Notes under the pieces: model-generated
What the model saw: only the letters and a program-made list of their open reading frames with translations
Told to the model about the DNA's origin: nothing
The model's database searches: none
Assembly: GCA_013297995.1 (NCBI GenBank)
Contig: JAAFJB010000012.1
Location: 1 to 55,654 of the forward strand
DNA: 55,654 nucleotides
DNA from: Chitinophagales bacterium
Lineage (GTDB): Bacteria; Bacteroidota; Bacteroidia; Chitinophagales; Chitinophagaceae
Reading direction: 5' to 3'
Shown here: one piece after another, positions 34,315 to 43,646 of the stretch
Layout: each line of letters begins with the position of its first letter
Position numbering within the stretch: the first letter of the stretch is position 1
Translations under genes and position numbers: made by a program

Positions 34315-36477
34315 ATGGAACTAAGTAAATTTTTAAAGCTTCTTTACAGGCGTAAGTATGTGCTGGTTATTATTCCAATGATAACCGTATTTATAACGTA
34401 TTTTCTGGTTCGGAAACTTCCAGATACCTACCAATCTCGTTCGCGTATTTCAACAGGGCTGGTAGATCAATCTCAACAAATTTTAACTACAATTGACCAG
34501 TCTCAGGAGTCTAAAATTGCCCAGCAGTTTAGCAATTTAATTGAAGTGTTTAGATTAAAGCGAATTTTTGAACAGGTCTCCTTCAAGTTAATGGTACATG
34601 ATCTTACATCGGATAAGCCATTTAGGAATGCTAGTAAACTTTTAAAAGAGATAGGCCCTCAGGCAAGGGCTCACTGTTTAGACGTATATAGAGAACATAT
34701 GCAAACCAAAGAGTCACTATCGTTATGGGATAAGGATCAGTCTGGAATTAACCAAGTGCTTATCTCCATGGGTTATGATGAAGCTACCTTGCAGAAAAAA
34801 ATATTAATTTATAGGGTAAATAATAGCGATTTCATTGATATAGAGTTTGAATCGGAAAACCCATTCCTGTCTGTATTTGTTGTAAATACACTTAGTAAAG
34901 AGTTTTTAGATTACTATGGGGTATACATCAAATCGAACCAGCAAAAAGCGGTTAATTTTCTAGACACGCTTATGAGGCAGAAGTACGATTCAATGAATTC
35001 AAAAATGCGTTTGCTTAGAGATTATAAGATTAAAAATCGGGTATTGAATTTAGATGAACAAGCTAGAAGTCTCTACGAGCAAATTACTGATTTTGAAAAA
35101 AGAATCCAAGAGGCAAGAAGAGATGTTGCTGCATTTGAAGGTGCCATAAAGGGCATTGAATCTAAATTTGATTCCAAAGAAAGAAGGTATTTAGAAAGTA
35201 CAATGGTAGATGTGAATCAAGATATTATTGCTACAAGAGAACAACTTAAAATAGTAACCAATCAGCTCATTAAGAGCAATTATGACCCCCTTATTAAGCT
35301 AAGATTAGACTCATTAAAAAGAGTAATTGAACAGCAAGTATTGCGTTCAACGGATCGATTATTGGTAAGTCCTTATGCAAATAAACAACTATTAGTGCAG
35401 CAAAGAATTACACTTGAAATTTCTTTGGATCAGGCAAGAAGTGGACTTGTTTCTTTAAACAATGAGATAGGAGCTTTGAATCAAAAATTTGACTTACTTG
35501 TTCCGCATGAAGCATTGATTCAAAATTTTGAAGGATCCGTTGATGTTGCAGGAAAAGAATATCTTGATATACAAGAAAGGTATAATAGAACCCGGCTTGA
35601 ATCTAGTTTAGGTACTCAATTGCGGCAAATAGAATCTGCCATGCCTGGACCAGCCTTGCCTTCCAAGAAGTTGTTATTGGTGGTATTGGCAGGAATGGTA
35701 AGTTTTGTGTTTTGTATCATGGCATTTTTTGTGGTGTTTTATTTAGATAATGCCGTTCAAAACTCATTGGATTTAGCAAATAGAACGGGTATGCCTGTTC
35801 TATCTTATTTGCCTTTTATTAATACTGCTTTGTTAGATTTAACCAACTTATGGAAAACAGAAGGTACCAATCGAGTTACTATTGCGTTTAAAAATTTAAT
35901 CAGATCACTTCGTTTTGAAGTAGAAAGAGAAATAAATGGGAAAAAGCAACTTGTAATTACCAGTTTGGTAGATGGGGAAGGGAAAACCCTAATTTCCTTG
36001 GGTCTTGCGTATGCGTTTTCAATGGTTAATAAACGGGTTTTATTAATTGATGGTAATTTTGATGCGTCAACTATTACAGCTACAACTGGTACAACTTACT
36101 ACCTAGAGGATTATTTAAAAAATAGAATTTCTGTTTCCGAAATACTACGAGAAGGTAAGGTAAGTGTTTTAGGGAATAGAGGAGGCGATACCTCTATATT
36201 TGAGTTTTGCGACGAATTGATTGTGAAGCCTAAGTTAGCCTATTTGCGAGATGTATTTGATATTATCATCATTGAAGCTCCTTCTCTTGCCAAGCTAAAC
36301 AAGGCTAAGGAATGGATTGTGCTGGCAGACAAGGTTTTAGCTGTTTTTGAATCGGGGTCTACCATTAGAAATGGCAAGATTCAGCAGGTGAAATATTTAG
36401 AAAGTTTAGGTGATCGCTTTGCAGGCTGGGCTTTAAATAAGGTTTACATTAATCGACTAGAAAAAGTTCCCAAATAA
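34315..36477 (+). CDS. Wzc-like polysaccharide copolymerase with a C-terminal ATPase domain
   Basis: 720 residues. The N-terminal Wzz domain starts LSKFLKLLYRRKYVLVIIPM with TM1 (about 14-32). A long coiled-coil periplasmic part (about 215-425) follows, then a proline-containing segment before TM2 (about 450-475). The cytosolic domain has Walker A DGEGKT (residues 553-558) and Walker A-prime VLLIDGNFD. Walker B is IIIIEAPSL with Glu at 654 where BY-kinases have Asp. The C-terminus lacks the tyrosine cluster that Wzc autophosphorylates. It probably controls chain length and links polymerisation with export, but tyrosine kinase activity is doubtful. It directly abuts the TolC-like gene, and a GT2 gene follows by 15 nt. 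Confidence 0.85.
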   Translation: MELSKFLKLLYRRKYVLVIIPMITVFITYFLVRKLPDTYQSRSRISTGLVDQSQQILTTIDQSQESKIAQQFSNLIEVFRLKRIFEQVSFKLMVHDLTSDKPFRNASKLLKEIGPQARAHCLDVYREHMQTKESLSLWDKDQSGINQVLISMGYDEATLQKKILIYRVNNSDFIDIEFESENPFLSVFVVNTLSKEFLDYYGVYIKSNQQKAVNFLDTLMRQKYDSMNSKMRLLRDYKIKNRVLNLDEQARSLYEQITDFEKRIQEARRDVAAFEGAIKGIESKFDSKERRYLESTMVDVNQDIIATREQLKIVTNQLIKSNYDPLIKLRLDSLKRVIEQQVLRSTDRLLVSPYANKQLLVQQRITLEISLDQARSGLVSLNNEIGALNQKFDLLVPHEALIQNFEGSVDVAGKEYLDIQERYNRTRLESSLGTQLRQIESAMPGPALPSKKLLLVVLAGMVSFVFCIMAFFVVFYLDNAVQNSLDLANRTGMPVLSYLPFINTALLDLTNLWKTEGTNRVTIAFKNLIRSLRFEVEREINGKKQLVITSLVDGEGKTLISLGLAYAFSMVNKRVLLIDGNFDASTITATTGTTYYLEDYLKNRISVSEILREGKVSVLGNRGGDTSIFEFCDELIVKPKLAYLRDVFDIIIIEAPSLAKLNKAKEWIVLADKVLAVFESGSTIRNGKIQQVKYLESLGDRFAGWALNKVYINRLEKVPK

Positions 36478-36492
36478 TTTAAAAACCAATTT

Positions 36493-37686
36493 ATGTCCAT
36501 TCAACATCTAACGAATATAGTTTGGCTTATACTGCAAATAATGATTGGGTATAATTTAATACTCCCTTTTATTCTGTTATTGGTGTATTTGATAATGAGA
36601 CCTAAAAAAAATTATGGCTATAATTCTATTAATATAGGTCAGGAGGCAGATTATGCTATTATTGTAACAGCTTATGAACAAACCAGTTTATTAGCAGGGG
36701 TGGTAGCTTCCATTCTAAAACTTAAATACAGTAATTATTTAATTTATATTGTAGCAGACAATTGTGATATCTCTACCTTACATTTTGAAGACGAAAAAGT
36801 GATTGTATTAAGGCCAGAAGAAGTGTTATCTAGTAATACAAGATCTCATTTTTATGCCATTAATCGCTTCAAACGCAATCATGAACGATTGGCGATTATT
36901 GACAGTGACAACTTAGTAGATCCCAATTTTTTAAATGCATTAAACTATTATTTTGATCAAGGGTATTATGCCGTGCAGGGATTAAGAGATGCCAAAAACC
37001 TAGATACTTTATATGCTTGTTTAGACGCCGCAAGAGATATATACTACCATTTCTATGATGGCAAATTATTGTTTTCAGTTGGATCTTCTGCAACTTTAGC
37101 TGGATCTGGAATGGCTTTTACTACAAGATTGTACAAAGAGTGCTTAGCTCATCAAGATATTGTTGGGGCAGGGTTTGATAAAATTCTGCAAAAAGAAATA
37201 GTGAATAGGGGATATAGAATTGCCTTTGCAGAAGGGGCAATAGTAAATGATGAAAAAACATCAAAATCAGATCAATTGGTGAACCAACGAGCTAGATGGA
37301 TTAACACTTGGTTTAAATATTTTACTTTTGGCTTCACGCTTTTAGGAAAGGGTGTAGTCAGGAGAAATATTAATCAATTTCTTTTTGGACTGATTTTACT
37401 CAGGCCACCGCTGTTTATTTTCTTGCTATTGGGGCTTATTTGCTTGATGATCAATCTCATATTTAATCCAATGCTTGCGATGATTTGGATGATTGGGTTT
37501 ATACTTTTTGTAATTGGTTTTTTTCTTGCATTGGTAATAAATAAAACCAATCCTAAAATTTATCAGTCGCTTTGGGGGATACCTAAGTTTATTTATTTTC
37601 AAATTCTATCATTGTTCAAAGTTAGAAATGCAAATAAACATTCTGTTGCTACTAAGCACTTTCATGAAGAGAAATCGAATAAATAA
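36493..37686 (+). CDS. Membrane glycosyltransferase family 2
   Basis: 397 residues. An N-terminal membrane helix (about 10-33) is followed by a GT-A domain with YAIIVTAYEQTSLLAGVVASIL, the metal-binding LAIIDSDNLVDPNFLNAL and an acceptor-site segment with Q/RxxRW-like VNQRARWINTWFKYF. Two to three membrane helices follow (about 290-365). The arrangement is that of processive or membrane-anchored GT2 enzymes such as NodC/HasA relatives. It may extend a chain or add a sugar to the lipid-linked unit. Same operon as the Wzc-like gene. Confidence 0.82.
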   Translation: MSIQHLTNIVWLILQIMIGYNLILPFILLLVYLIMRPKKNYGYNSINIGQEADYAIIVTAYEQTSLLAGVVASILKLKYSNYLIYIVADNCDISTLHFEDEKVIVLRPEEVLSSNTRSHFYAINRFKRNHERLAIIDSDNLVDPNFLNALNYYFDQGYYAVQGLRDAKNLDTLYACLDAARDIYYHFYDGKLLFSVGSSATLAGSGMAFTTRLYKECLAHQDIVGAGFDKILQKEIVNRGYRIAFAEGAIVNDEKTSKSDQLVNQRARWINTWFKYFTFGFTLLGKGVVRRNINQFLFGLILLRPPLFIFLLLGLICLMINLIFNPMLAMIWMIGFILFVIGFFLALVINKTNPKIYQSLWGIPKFIYFQILSLFKVRNANKHSVATKHFHEEKSNK

Positions 37687-37696
37687 TTATTGAAGT

Positions 37697-38473
37697 ATGA
37701 CCGATTTGTACAAAAGTTTTCTTCAGCAATTTGCACAGTATATAATGGGGTATAAAAAATATCTGATTTTATTTGGCATTTATCAAGTTTACAAGTACAG
37801 ATTATTGAGGCAAGACAAAGAGCTAAAATATTTTATCCATTTAATTGGCAAGTCTAATTCAGATATAGTAATTGATGCAGGAGCGAATATTGGGTACACT
37901 TCTATTATTTTTTCTAAGTGGATGCCAAATGCAAAAATTATTGCTTTTGAGCCAGTGAAAATTCACACCGAAGTGATGGGTATGCTGGTTAAATATTTTA
38001 AAATTACTAAAATAGTAATTCGTCAAATGGCATTGGGCAATAAAACAATGAATACCACTATGGTTACTCCTGTGCTTAGTGGTGTTAAAAAACAAGGGTT
38101 TAGTTTTGTTAAGGGGGAAGTATATGCAGATAAGCCCGATGCTTTTACTGGTATTGAAGAGGTAGTATATATGTCTACTTTAGATTCCTTATTACTTAAC
38201 CATACTCAACAAAAAATAGCAGCTATAAAAATAGATGTAGAAAATTATGAAGTATTTGTTCTAGAGGGAGCTGCAAAATTAATTGCCACTTATCAACCCA
38301 TTGTATTTGCAGAATTATGGGAAAATGAGCGAAAATGGCAGTGTATTGAATTGATGAAAACTTATGGGTACACGGTAAATATATTGGTAAAAAATCAGTT
38401 AGTAGCTTATACGGAAGGATCTGCGCTTAACTATTTTTTTCTACCCAAAGTAGTAGCTACCCAACCAACCTAA
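37697..38473 (+). CDS. FkbM-family methyltransferase
   Basis: 258 residues. The SAM-binding motif I is VIDAGANIGYTSIIFSKW (about residues 56-73), and motif II is IIAFEPVKIHTEVM. The later IAAIKIDVENYEVFVLEGA is the FkbM signature with a metal or substrate-binding Asp. These enzymes O-methylate sugars in glycans and polyketides. It lies 10 nt after the GT2 gene and 5 nt before a tiny membrane-protein gene, in a clear operon, so it most likely methylates the polymer. Confidence 0.85.
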   Translation: MTDLYKSFLQQFAQYIMGYKKYLILFGIYQVYKYRLLRQDKELKYFIHLIGKSNSDIVIDAGANIGYTSIIFSKWMPNAKIIAFEPVKIHTEVMGMLVKYFKITKIVIRQMALGNKTMNTTMVTPVLSGVKKQGFSFVKGEVYADKPDAFTGIEEVVYMSTLDSLLLNHTQQKIAAIKIDVENYEVFVLEGAAKLIATYQPIVFAELWENERKWQCIELMKTYGYTVNILVKNQLVAYTEGSALNYFFLPKVVATQPT

Positions 38474-38478
38474 TTAGA

Positions 38479-38628
38479 ATGAAAGTAAATGCATCCATAC
38501 CAAAGCGCAATCCTAACGAGCAAAAAGAATATGAGCGTAAACAAGTGGAGAAATTTTCTAAGTGGGCTGCAATTTTATTTTCTTTTATAACCGTTTTTTA
38601 TTTTTTCTTTAAACTATTGTTTCTTTAA
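38479..38628 (+). CDS. 49-residue single-span membrane protein, unknown
   Basis: ATG at 38479 to TAA at 38626-38628. It encodes a charged N-terminal half (MKVNASIPKRNPNEQKEYER) and a C-terminal membrane helix (WAAILFSFITVFYFFFKLLF). It starts 5 nt after the FkbM gene and its stop overlaps the next start (TAATG), which suggests translational coupling with the polymerase. The positively charged N-terminal half suggests a cytoplasmic N-terminus. I recognise no family. Support comes from the open frame, spacing and hydrophobic pattern. It could be a small partner of the Wzy-like polymerase. Confidence 0.6.
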   Translation: MKVNASIPKRNPNEQKEYERKQVEKFSKWAAILFSFITVFYFFFKLLFL

Positions 38629-40142
38629 TGAATGAAAAAAAATCGATAGTATATCTGGGATCAGCTACTAGGAAAAGCTTTTCTGTAAAGTCAAAATTAT
38701 CTGATTTTTTTATCAGTAAAAAGATTGCAGGGTTTGGTGGATTCCTCTTTTTACTCTGTTGTTCTTTATTTTTTTCTTTTGCAATTTCAAAGTATGGGCT
38801 TATTCCTGGCGTTCTCTTCCTCGGTGCTATTGTAGGAATTCCATTTGTTTATGGAATTACTGTTTATCCAAAGTTTGGAATAATGGTATTTATTTTTCTG
38901 GCTAATTTAATAATGTGGATACTTAGGATGGGTCTTAATTTTCCTTTGGGAACTTTAATGGATGCCATGGAAGTTTTTTTAATATTGGGATTTTTTATTC
39001 AGCAAAAAAGAAAAAGCGACTGGGGGCTGTTAAAAGGGCCCATTTCTGTTGTTATTTTAATATGGATCGCATTTAACTTAATTGAAGTTATAAATCCTGC
39101 CGCTGAATCGCGGCTTGCGTGGGTATATACCATCCGATCGGTGGCAGTAATTATGTTAATGTATTTTATTTTTGTTTATAATATTAGAACCAAAGAATTT
39201 ATTAAAACCATTTTGAAGATCTGGTTGGCTATGTCTGTATTTGGTGCTTTGTACGGACTAAAACAACAGTTTTTTGGCTTTGCAGGTTTTGAGGAAAGAT
39301 TTGTACATTCTGATCCCAACTTAGAGCAGTTGCTATTTATTGGAGGTCAGTGGCGGAGGTTTTCTATATATAGCGATCCTGTAGCATTCTCATACAATAT
39401 GGTAAACTGTAGTTTGCTTTGTATTGGTTTAATTACAGGGCCGCTAAAACCCTATAAGCGGGTTATATTAGGAATTTGTGCATTTATTTGCTTATGGTCT
39501 ATGCTTTATTCAGGTACAAGAGGGGCATTTGCATTGCCACCTGTAGTAATGATATTATTAGTGATATTGAAATTCAATAAGCAAATAATGACGGCAGCCA
39601 TCATTGGAGCTATTGGTATGATAGTACTTATTTTTATGCCCACATCAAATCCTACCATTTATCGTTTTCAAACTGCATTTAAGCCATCGGATGATGCTTC
39701 TTTTAATGTTCGAAAAATGAACCAGAAAAGAATTCAACCTTATATTCAAAGCCATCCCATAGGTGGGGGTTTAGGGTCTACTGGTATTTGGGGACAGCGA
39801 TTTGCCCCTAACTCATATTTGGCGAATTTCCCACCTGATAGTGGTTATGTAAGGGTGGCTGTTGAGCTGGGGTGGCTTGGATTATTCATTTTTTGTTGCT
39901 TTATATTTACAATATTGAGGGTGGGCATTATTAATTATTTTGCTATAAAAGATCCCGAGTTGAAATCATACTGTTTAGCAATGTTATTGATAGCTTTTTC
40001 ATTGCATATTGGTAACTATCCGCAGGAAGCACTTGTTCAGCTTCCATCAAGTGTTTATTTTTATTTAGTAACCGCATTAATTGTTGTAACAAAACGTATT
40101 GATGACGAGCAACAAACACAACTTAAAAGCAAATTTGTATGA
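38628..40142 (+). CDS. O-antigen ligase/polymerase family protein (Wzy-like)
   Basis: 504 residues, about eleven to twelve membrane helices, with a large periplasmic loop in the second half. SGTRGAFALPPVVMIL (near residue 290) and the loop with IQSHPIGGGLGSTGIWG...YLANFPPDSGYVRVAVELGWLG match the WzyC/O-antigen-ligase pattern, in which arginine and histidine residues of the loops act in glycan transfer. Within an EPS locus it is most likely the polymerase. The start overlaps the preceding small gene by one base. The GT1-type gene overlaps its end by 4 bp (ATGA). Confidence 0.85.
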   Translation: MNEKKSIVYLGSATRKSFSVKSKLSDFFISKKIAGFGGFLFLLCCSLFFSFAISKYGLIPGVLFLGAIVGIPFVYGITVYPKFGIMVFIFLANLIMWILRMGLNFPLGTLMDAMEVFLILGFFIQQKRKSDWGLLKGPISVVILIWIAFNLIEVINPAAESRLAWVYTIRSVAVIMLMYFIFVYNIRTKEFIKTILKIWLAMSVFGALYGLKQQFFGFAGFEERFVHSDPNLEQLLFIGGQWRRFSIYSDPVAFSYNMVNCSLLCIGLITGPLKPYKRVILGICAFICLWSMLYSGTRGAFALPPVVMILLVILKFNKQIMTAAIIGAIGMIVLIFMPTSNPTIYRFQTAFKPSDDASFNVRKMNQKRIQPYIQSHPIGGGLGSTGIWGQRFAPNSYLANFPPDSGYVRVAVELGWLGLFIFCCFIFTILRVGIINYFAIKDPELKSYCLAMLLIAFSLHIGNYPQEALVQLPSSVYFYLVTALIVVTKRIDDEQQTQLKSKFV

Positions 40143-41356
40143 TTGTTAATAGAGATATAGTGATTGTAGGACAGCAGCCTTGGGACACAGAAATAGGCAG
40201 TAATTGTAAGAATATTGCAGTTGAATTTAATAAATATAATCGGGTATTATATGTGAATGCTCCTTTGGATAGGTTTACCATGCTTAAAGGAAAGGGCAAT
40301 ATAAAAATTAAAAAAAGAATAGATATATCCAAAGGCAAAGAAGCCTCATTAATAAGTATTGGAAAAGATTTTTGGAATTTGTATCCAAAAACTATTGTAG
40401 AGTCAATAAATTGGATTGCGAACAAAAAAATATTTGAAGCCCTCAACTTCATTAATAATCGTAGGTTGGCAAATAATATTCAAGAGGCTATGAATAAGTT
40501 GGGCTTTGAAAATATTATTTTATTTAATGATAATGATATATTTCGTTCCTACTATTTAAAAGAGTTATTAAGTCCTCATATCAGTGTTTATTACTCAAGA
40601 GATTATATGCTGGCTGTAGATTATTGGAAAAAACATGGCGAAAAATTAGAGCCGCTCTTGATTGCTAAAAGTGATTTATGTGTTGCAAACTCTACCCACT
40701 TAAGTAACTATTGCAAACAATACAACCCTAATTCTTTTTATGTAGGTCAAGGATGTGATTTAACTATTTTTTCGAACTATAAGGAAGAAGAGCTTCCGAA
40801 AGATGTGAAAGATATTCCTTATCCTAGACTGGGTTATATAGGGGCATTGTTAAGCCTAAGGCTAGATATAGATTTATTGGTGTCAATTGCCAAAGAAAAA
40901 CCAGAGTGGAGTTTGGTATTGGTTGGTCCAGAAGATGATGCATTTAAGAAAAGCGAATTACATCAATTAAAAAATGTATTTTTTTTGGGGGCAAAGCCAT
41001 CAGAAGAATTGCCATCCTATATAGCATCTTTTACCATTTGCATCAACCCTCAAGTGTTAAGTGAAGTTACCATTGGCAATTATCCTAGAAAAATTGACGA
41101 GTACTTAGCAATGGGGAAGCCAGTTGTTGCAACAAGTACTCCATTCATGGAAGCTGTATTTAGTGAATTTACTTATTTGGGCAATGATGCCAACAACTAT
41201 ATTCGGTTATGCAGTAAAGCCATGCAAGAGGATAATGAATATAAACAAAAAGAAAGGATGGCATTCGCAAGCACGCATACTTGGGAAAATAGCGTATTTC
41301 AAATATACCAAGCAATTCACACGGTTGCCATACAGCAAAAAAAAATGATCGTGTAA
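40139..41356 (+). CDS. GT1/GT4-type glycosyltransferase (GT-B fold)
   Basis: 405 residues. The N-terminal half starts DIVIVGQQPWDTEIGSNCKN, which resembles TuaH-like and other capsule transferases in this phylum. The C-terminal donor domain has PRLGYIGALLSLRLDIDLL, WSLVLVGPEDD, VFFLGAKPSEELPSYIASF and the nucleotide-sugar motif KIDEYLAMGKPVVATSTPFMEAV, with the family E-x-like acidic residue. Cytoplasmic with no membrane span. Donor sugar unknown. It overlaps the polymerase gene by ATGA, so translation is coupled. Confidence 0.85.
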   Translation: MIVNRDIVIVGQQPWDTEIGSNCKNIAVEFNKYNRVLYVNAPLDRFTMLKGKGNIKIKKRIDISKGKEASLISIGKDFWNLYPKTIVESINWIANKKIFEALNFINNRRLANNIQEAMNKLGFENIILFNDNDIFRSYYLKELLSPHISVYYSRDYMLAVDYWKKHGEKLEPLLIAKSDLCVANSTHLSNYCKQYNPNSFYVGQGCDLTIFSNYKEEELPKDVKDIPYPRLGYIGALLSLRLDIDLLVSIAKEKPEWSLVLVGPEDDAFKKSELHQLKNVFFLGAKPSEELPSYIASFTICINPQVLSEVTIGNYPRKIDEYLAMGKPVVATSTPFMEAVFSEFTYLGNDANNYIRLCSKAMQEDNEYKQKERMAFASTHTWENSVFQIYQAIHTVAIQQKKMIV

Positions 41357-41398
41357 CGCTTGTGTAGGAATTGAACAGAACAGTAGAATTTTAAATCA

Positions 41399-42334
41399 AT
41401 GTATAAAAGAAAAATATATCATATTGTAGCCACTTCCGATGAGTATTATATGGTATTATTGGCTGCATTGATTAAGTCGCTTGAGCAAACCGTAAATGCT
41501 GATATCGGCATCTGTTTTCATATTATTGAGGTGAATTTGAGTGTTGAGGTAAAGCTAAAAATGGAGCAGAGCATAGATGCAGAAAAAATTGATATTCGAT
41601 GGGTGAAATTATCCAACTCGCTATTAAACCAATTTAAACTTCCACTTGATTGGAGTTCCTATCCGCAAAATATATACATGCGGTTATTGATTCCGTACAT
41701 ATTAGATGCAGCAATTAAAAGGGTACTCTATTTGGATGTAGATATGGTAGTTTTAAACAATATAGCCGAAGTGTTTGAAACAGATTTGGGAGGGGCAATC
41801 ATTGCTGCGGTAAAGGACCAACGGGTGAGTAGCTTTGGTCACTCTTGGGGCGGAATAAAAAACTATAAGATGTTGGGCTTGTCGCCAGATTTACCTTATT
41901 TTAATACCGGGTTATTGTTGATTGACATTGATGGGTGGAGATCGTTTGAGGTAACAAAAAAAGTATTTGAATGTATCAGTAAAAATAAAAAGTATGCAAA
42001 TTATCCGGATCAATATGGGTTAAATGTGGTACTTGCTCAAAAGTGGAAATCGCTAGATCCAAGGTGGAATTACTTTAGTTGTGGGGATCATTCTAGTCCT
42101 TTTATAGTTCATTTTGTAGGGCGAAAACCTATATTTTCCGCTTACAATGGAAATTCACACTATAAGCAATTATTTTTCGGATATTTGAAAGATACCCAAT
42201 GGTATGATTTAGTTGCCATTAGTGAGTTAGATCGATACAAGCAAAAATTAAGTATCATTTTATCTAAGCTAGTGCAAATAACCCAAAAGTTGAAACAGGT
42301 ATGCTATGATAAAAAAAGCACTCGAGAAACTTAA
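41399..42334 (+). CDS. Glycosyltransferase family 8
   Basis: 311 residues. The GT8 pattern is clear: IYHIVATSDEYYMVLLAALIKSL at the N-terminus, SYPQNIYMRLLIPYIL, the DxD motif in RVLYLDVDMVVLNNI (about residue 115) and LPYFNTGLLLIDIDGWR. The second half has YPDQYGLNVVLAQKWKSLDPRWN and a metal-binding His in SPFIVHFVGRKPI. Family members are retaining galactosyl- or glucosyltransferases of LPS and capsules. Its 3' end overlaps the flippase gene by 29 bp. Confidence 0.9.
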   Translation: MYKRKIYHIVATSDEYYMVLLAALIKSLEQTVNADIGICFHIIEVNLSVEVKLKMEQSIDAEKIDIRWVKLSNSLLNQFKLPLDWSSYPQNIYMRLLIPYILDAAIKRVLYLDVDMVVLNNIAEVFETDLGGAIIAAVKDQRVSSFGHSWGGIKNYKMLGLSPDLPYFNTGLLLIDIDGWRSFEVTKKVFECISKNKKYANYPDQYGLNVVLAQKWKSLDPRWNYFSCGDHSSPFIVHFVGRKPIFSAYNGNSHYKQLFFGYLKDTQWYDLVAISELDRYKQKLSIILSKLVQITQKLKQVCYDKKSTRET

Positions 42335-43646
42335 AAACAAGCATTTTATGTCCCTTGCTGGGAATGGGGTAATGGCAATGCTTGCAATGGTAACTGTGGC
42401 TATTTTATATAGGGCTCTTCCTGTAATAGATATTGGGCAATGGGTGATGTATCAAACCGTTTATGTTTTATTAGACACCTTTCGTACGGGATTTTTACAA
42501 GTAGCACTGATTAAGTTTTATACAGGCACTGAAAAAGAAAGAGCCAAAGAAGTATTGGGGTCTGTTTGGTTTTTGGCCATACTCATTACGTTGGTATTAG
42601 CAGGAATTAATATAGCATTTGTGCCCTTTCTTTCTTTTTTTAAAGATTCTGCACTCTTATTCACCATTCATTGGTTTGGCTTAACATTTATTGCGTCTTT
42701 GCCTTCAAGTATTGCATCGTGGATACTTCAAGCAGATCAGCGATTTGACCGGTTATTAATTTTGCGAATCATCAATCAAGGCGGTTTTATTCTGGGTGTA
42801 ATTTTATTAATTCTTTTTGATCAAATGAATTTGCAAACCTTATTTATGGTGAATTTGATTACCAATGTTTTGGCAAGTGTAATTTGTTTGTTATTGGGAT
42901 GGTCTGCTGTAAAAAGTTTTATGTATAGAACCAAACTAGCAATAGCAGAAATTTATCATTTTGGAAAATATAGTGTGGGAACCACCATAAGTGCCAATAT
43001 GCTTAGGAGTGCAGATACATTTATCATTAGTTATATGCTGGGCGCTGGTGCAGTGGCCATTTATAATTTACCAGGCAGGTTGATGGAGATTATTGAAATT
43101 CCTTTGCGTAGTACATTAGCTACGGCCATGTCTTCTTTGGCAATGGCTTTTAATAAAGGCAAACAGATAGAAGTAGGTTATATCCTAAAAAAATATGCAG
43201 GAACACTCACGCTTATTTTTGTTCCAGTAGCATTGGGGGTATTGCTATTTGCAGATGTAGCAATTTCAATGTTAGGGGGAGGCAAATACACTTCTACTGA
43301 AGCAGCTAATGTGTATAGAATTATGATGATTTTTGCCGTATTCTATCCCATAGATAGGTTTATAGCGGTAACGCTTGATATTGTTCATCAGCCCAAAGCC
43401 AACTTTATAAAAGTAACATTAATGCTGTTGGTGAATATAATTGGGGATATTACTGGAATTTATTTGTTCAACAATCTGTATGGGGTTGCTCTGGCAACCG
43501 TATTGCCACTCTGTGTGGGAATCTTCTATGGATATTTTATTTTGAATAAATTTATACCGTTTAAGTTGGTCGATATTTTTAGGTTAGGATATATACAATT
43601 GAGGACTACCCTCCGTAAATTCAATACCCCAAAAACTATTTTGTGA
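42306..43646 (+). CDS. Wzx-like oligosaccharide flippase
   Basis: 446 residues, about twelve membrane helices, of the MOP superfamily (polysaccharide_synt type). Typical features are the N-terminal GNGVMAMLAMVTVAILYRALPVIDIGQWVMYQT, the central SVGTTISANMLRSADTFIISYMLGAGAVAIYNLPGRLMEI, and a C-terminal half with repeating TM pairs. It would move the lipid-linked repeat unit to the periplasmic side. The start lies 29 bp inside the GT8 gene; an ATG 4 nt upstream is out of frame. Its stop overlaps the GTG start of the next gene (GTGA). Confidence 0.85.
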   Translation: MIKKALEKLKNKHFMSLAGNGVMAMLAMVTVAILYRALPVIDIGQWVMYQTVYVLLDTFRTGFLQVALIKFYTGTEKERAKEVLGSVWFLAILITLVLAGINIAFVPFLSFFKDSALLFTIHWFGLTFIASLPSSIASWILQADQRFDRLLILRIINQGGFILGVILLILFDQMNLQTLFMVNLITNVLASVICLLLGWSAVKSFMYRTKLAIAEIYHFGKYSVGTTISANMLRSADTFIISYMLGAGAVAIYNLPGRLMEIIEIPLRSTLATAMSSLAMAFNKGKQIEVGYILKKYAGTLTLIFVPVALGVLLFADVAISMLGGGKYTSTEAANVYRIMMIFAVFYPIDRFIAVTLDIVHQPKANFIKVTLMLLVNIIGDITGIYLFNNLYGVALATVLPLCVGIFYGYFILNKFIPFKLVDIFRLGYIQLRTTLRKFNTPKTIL

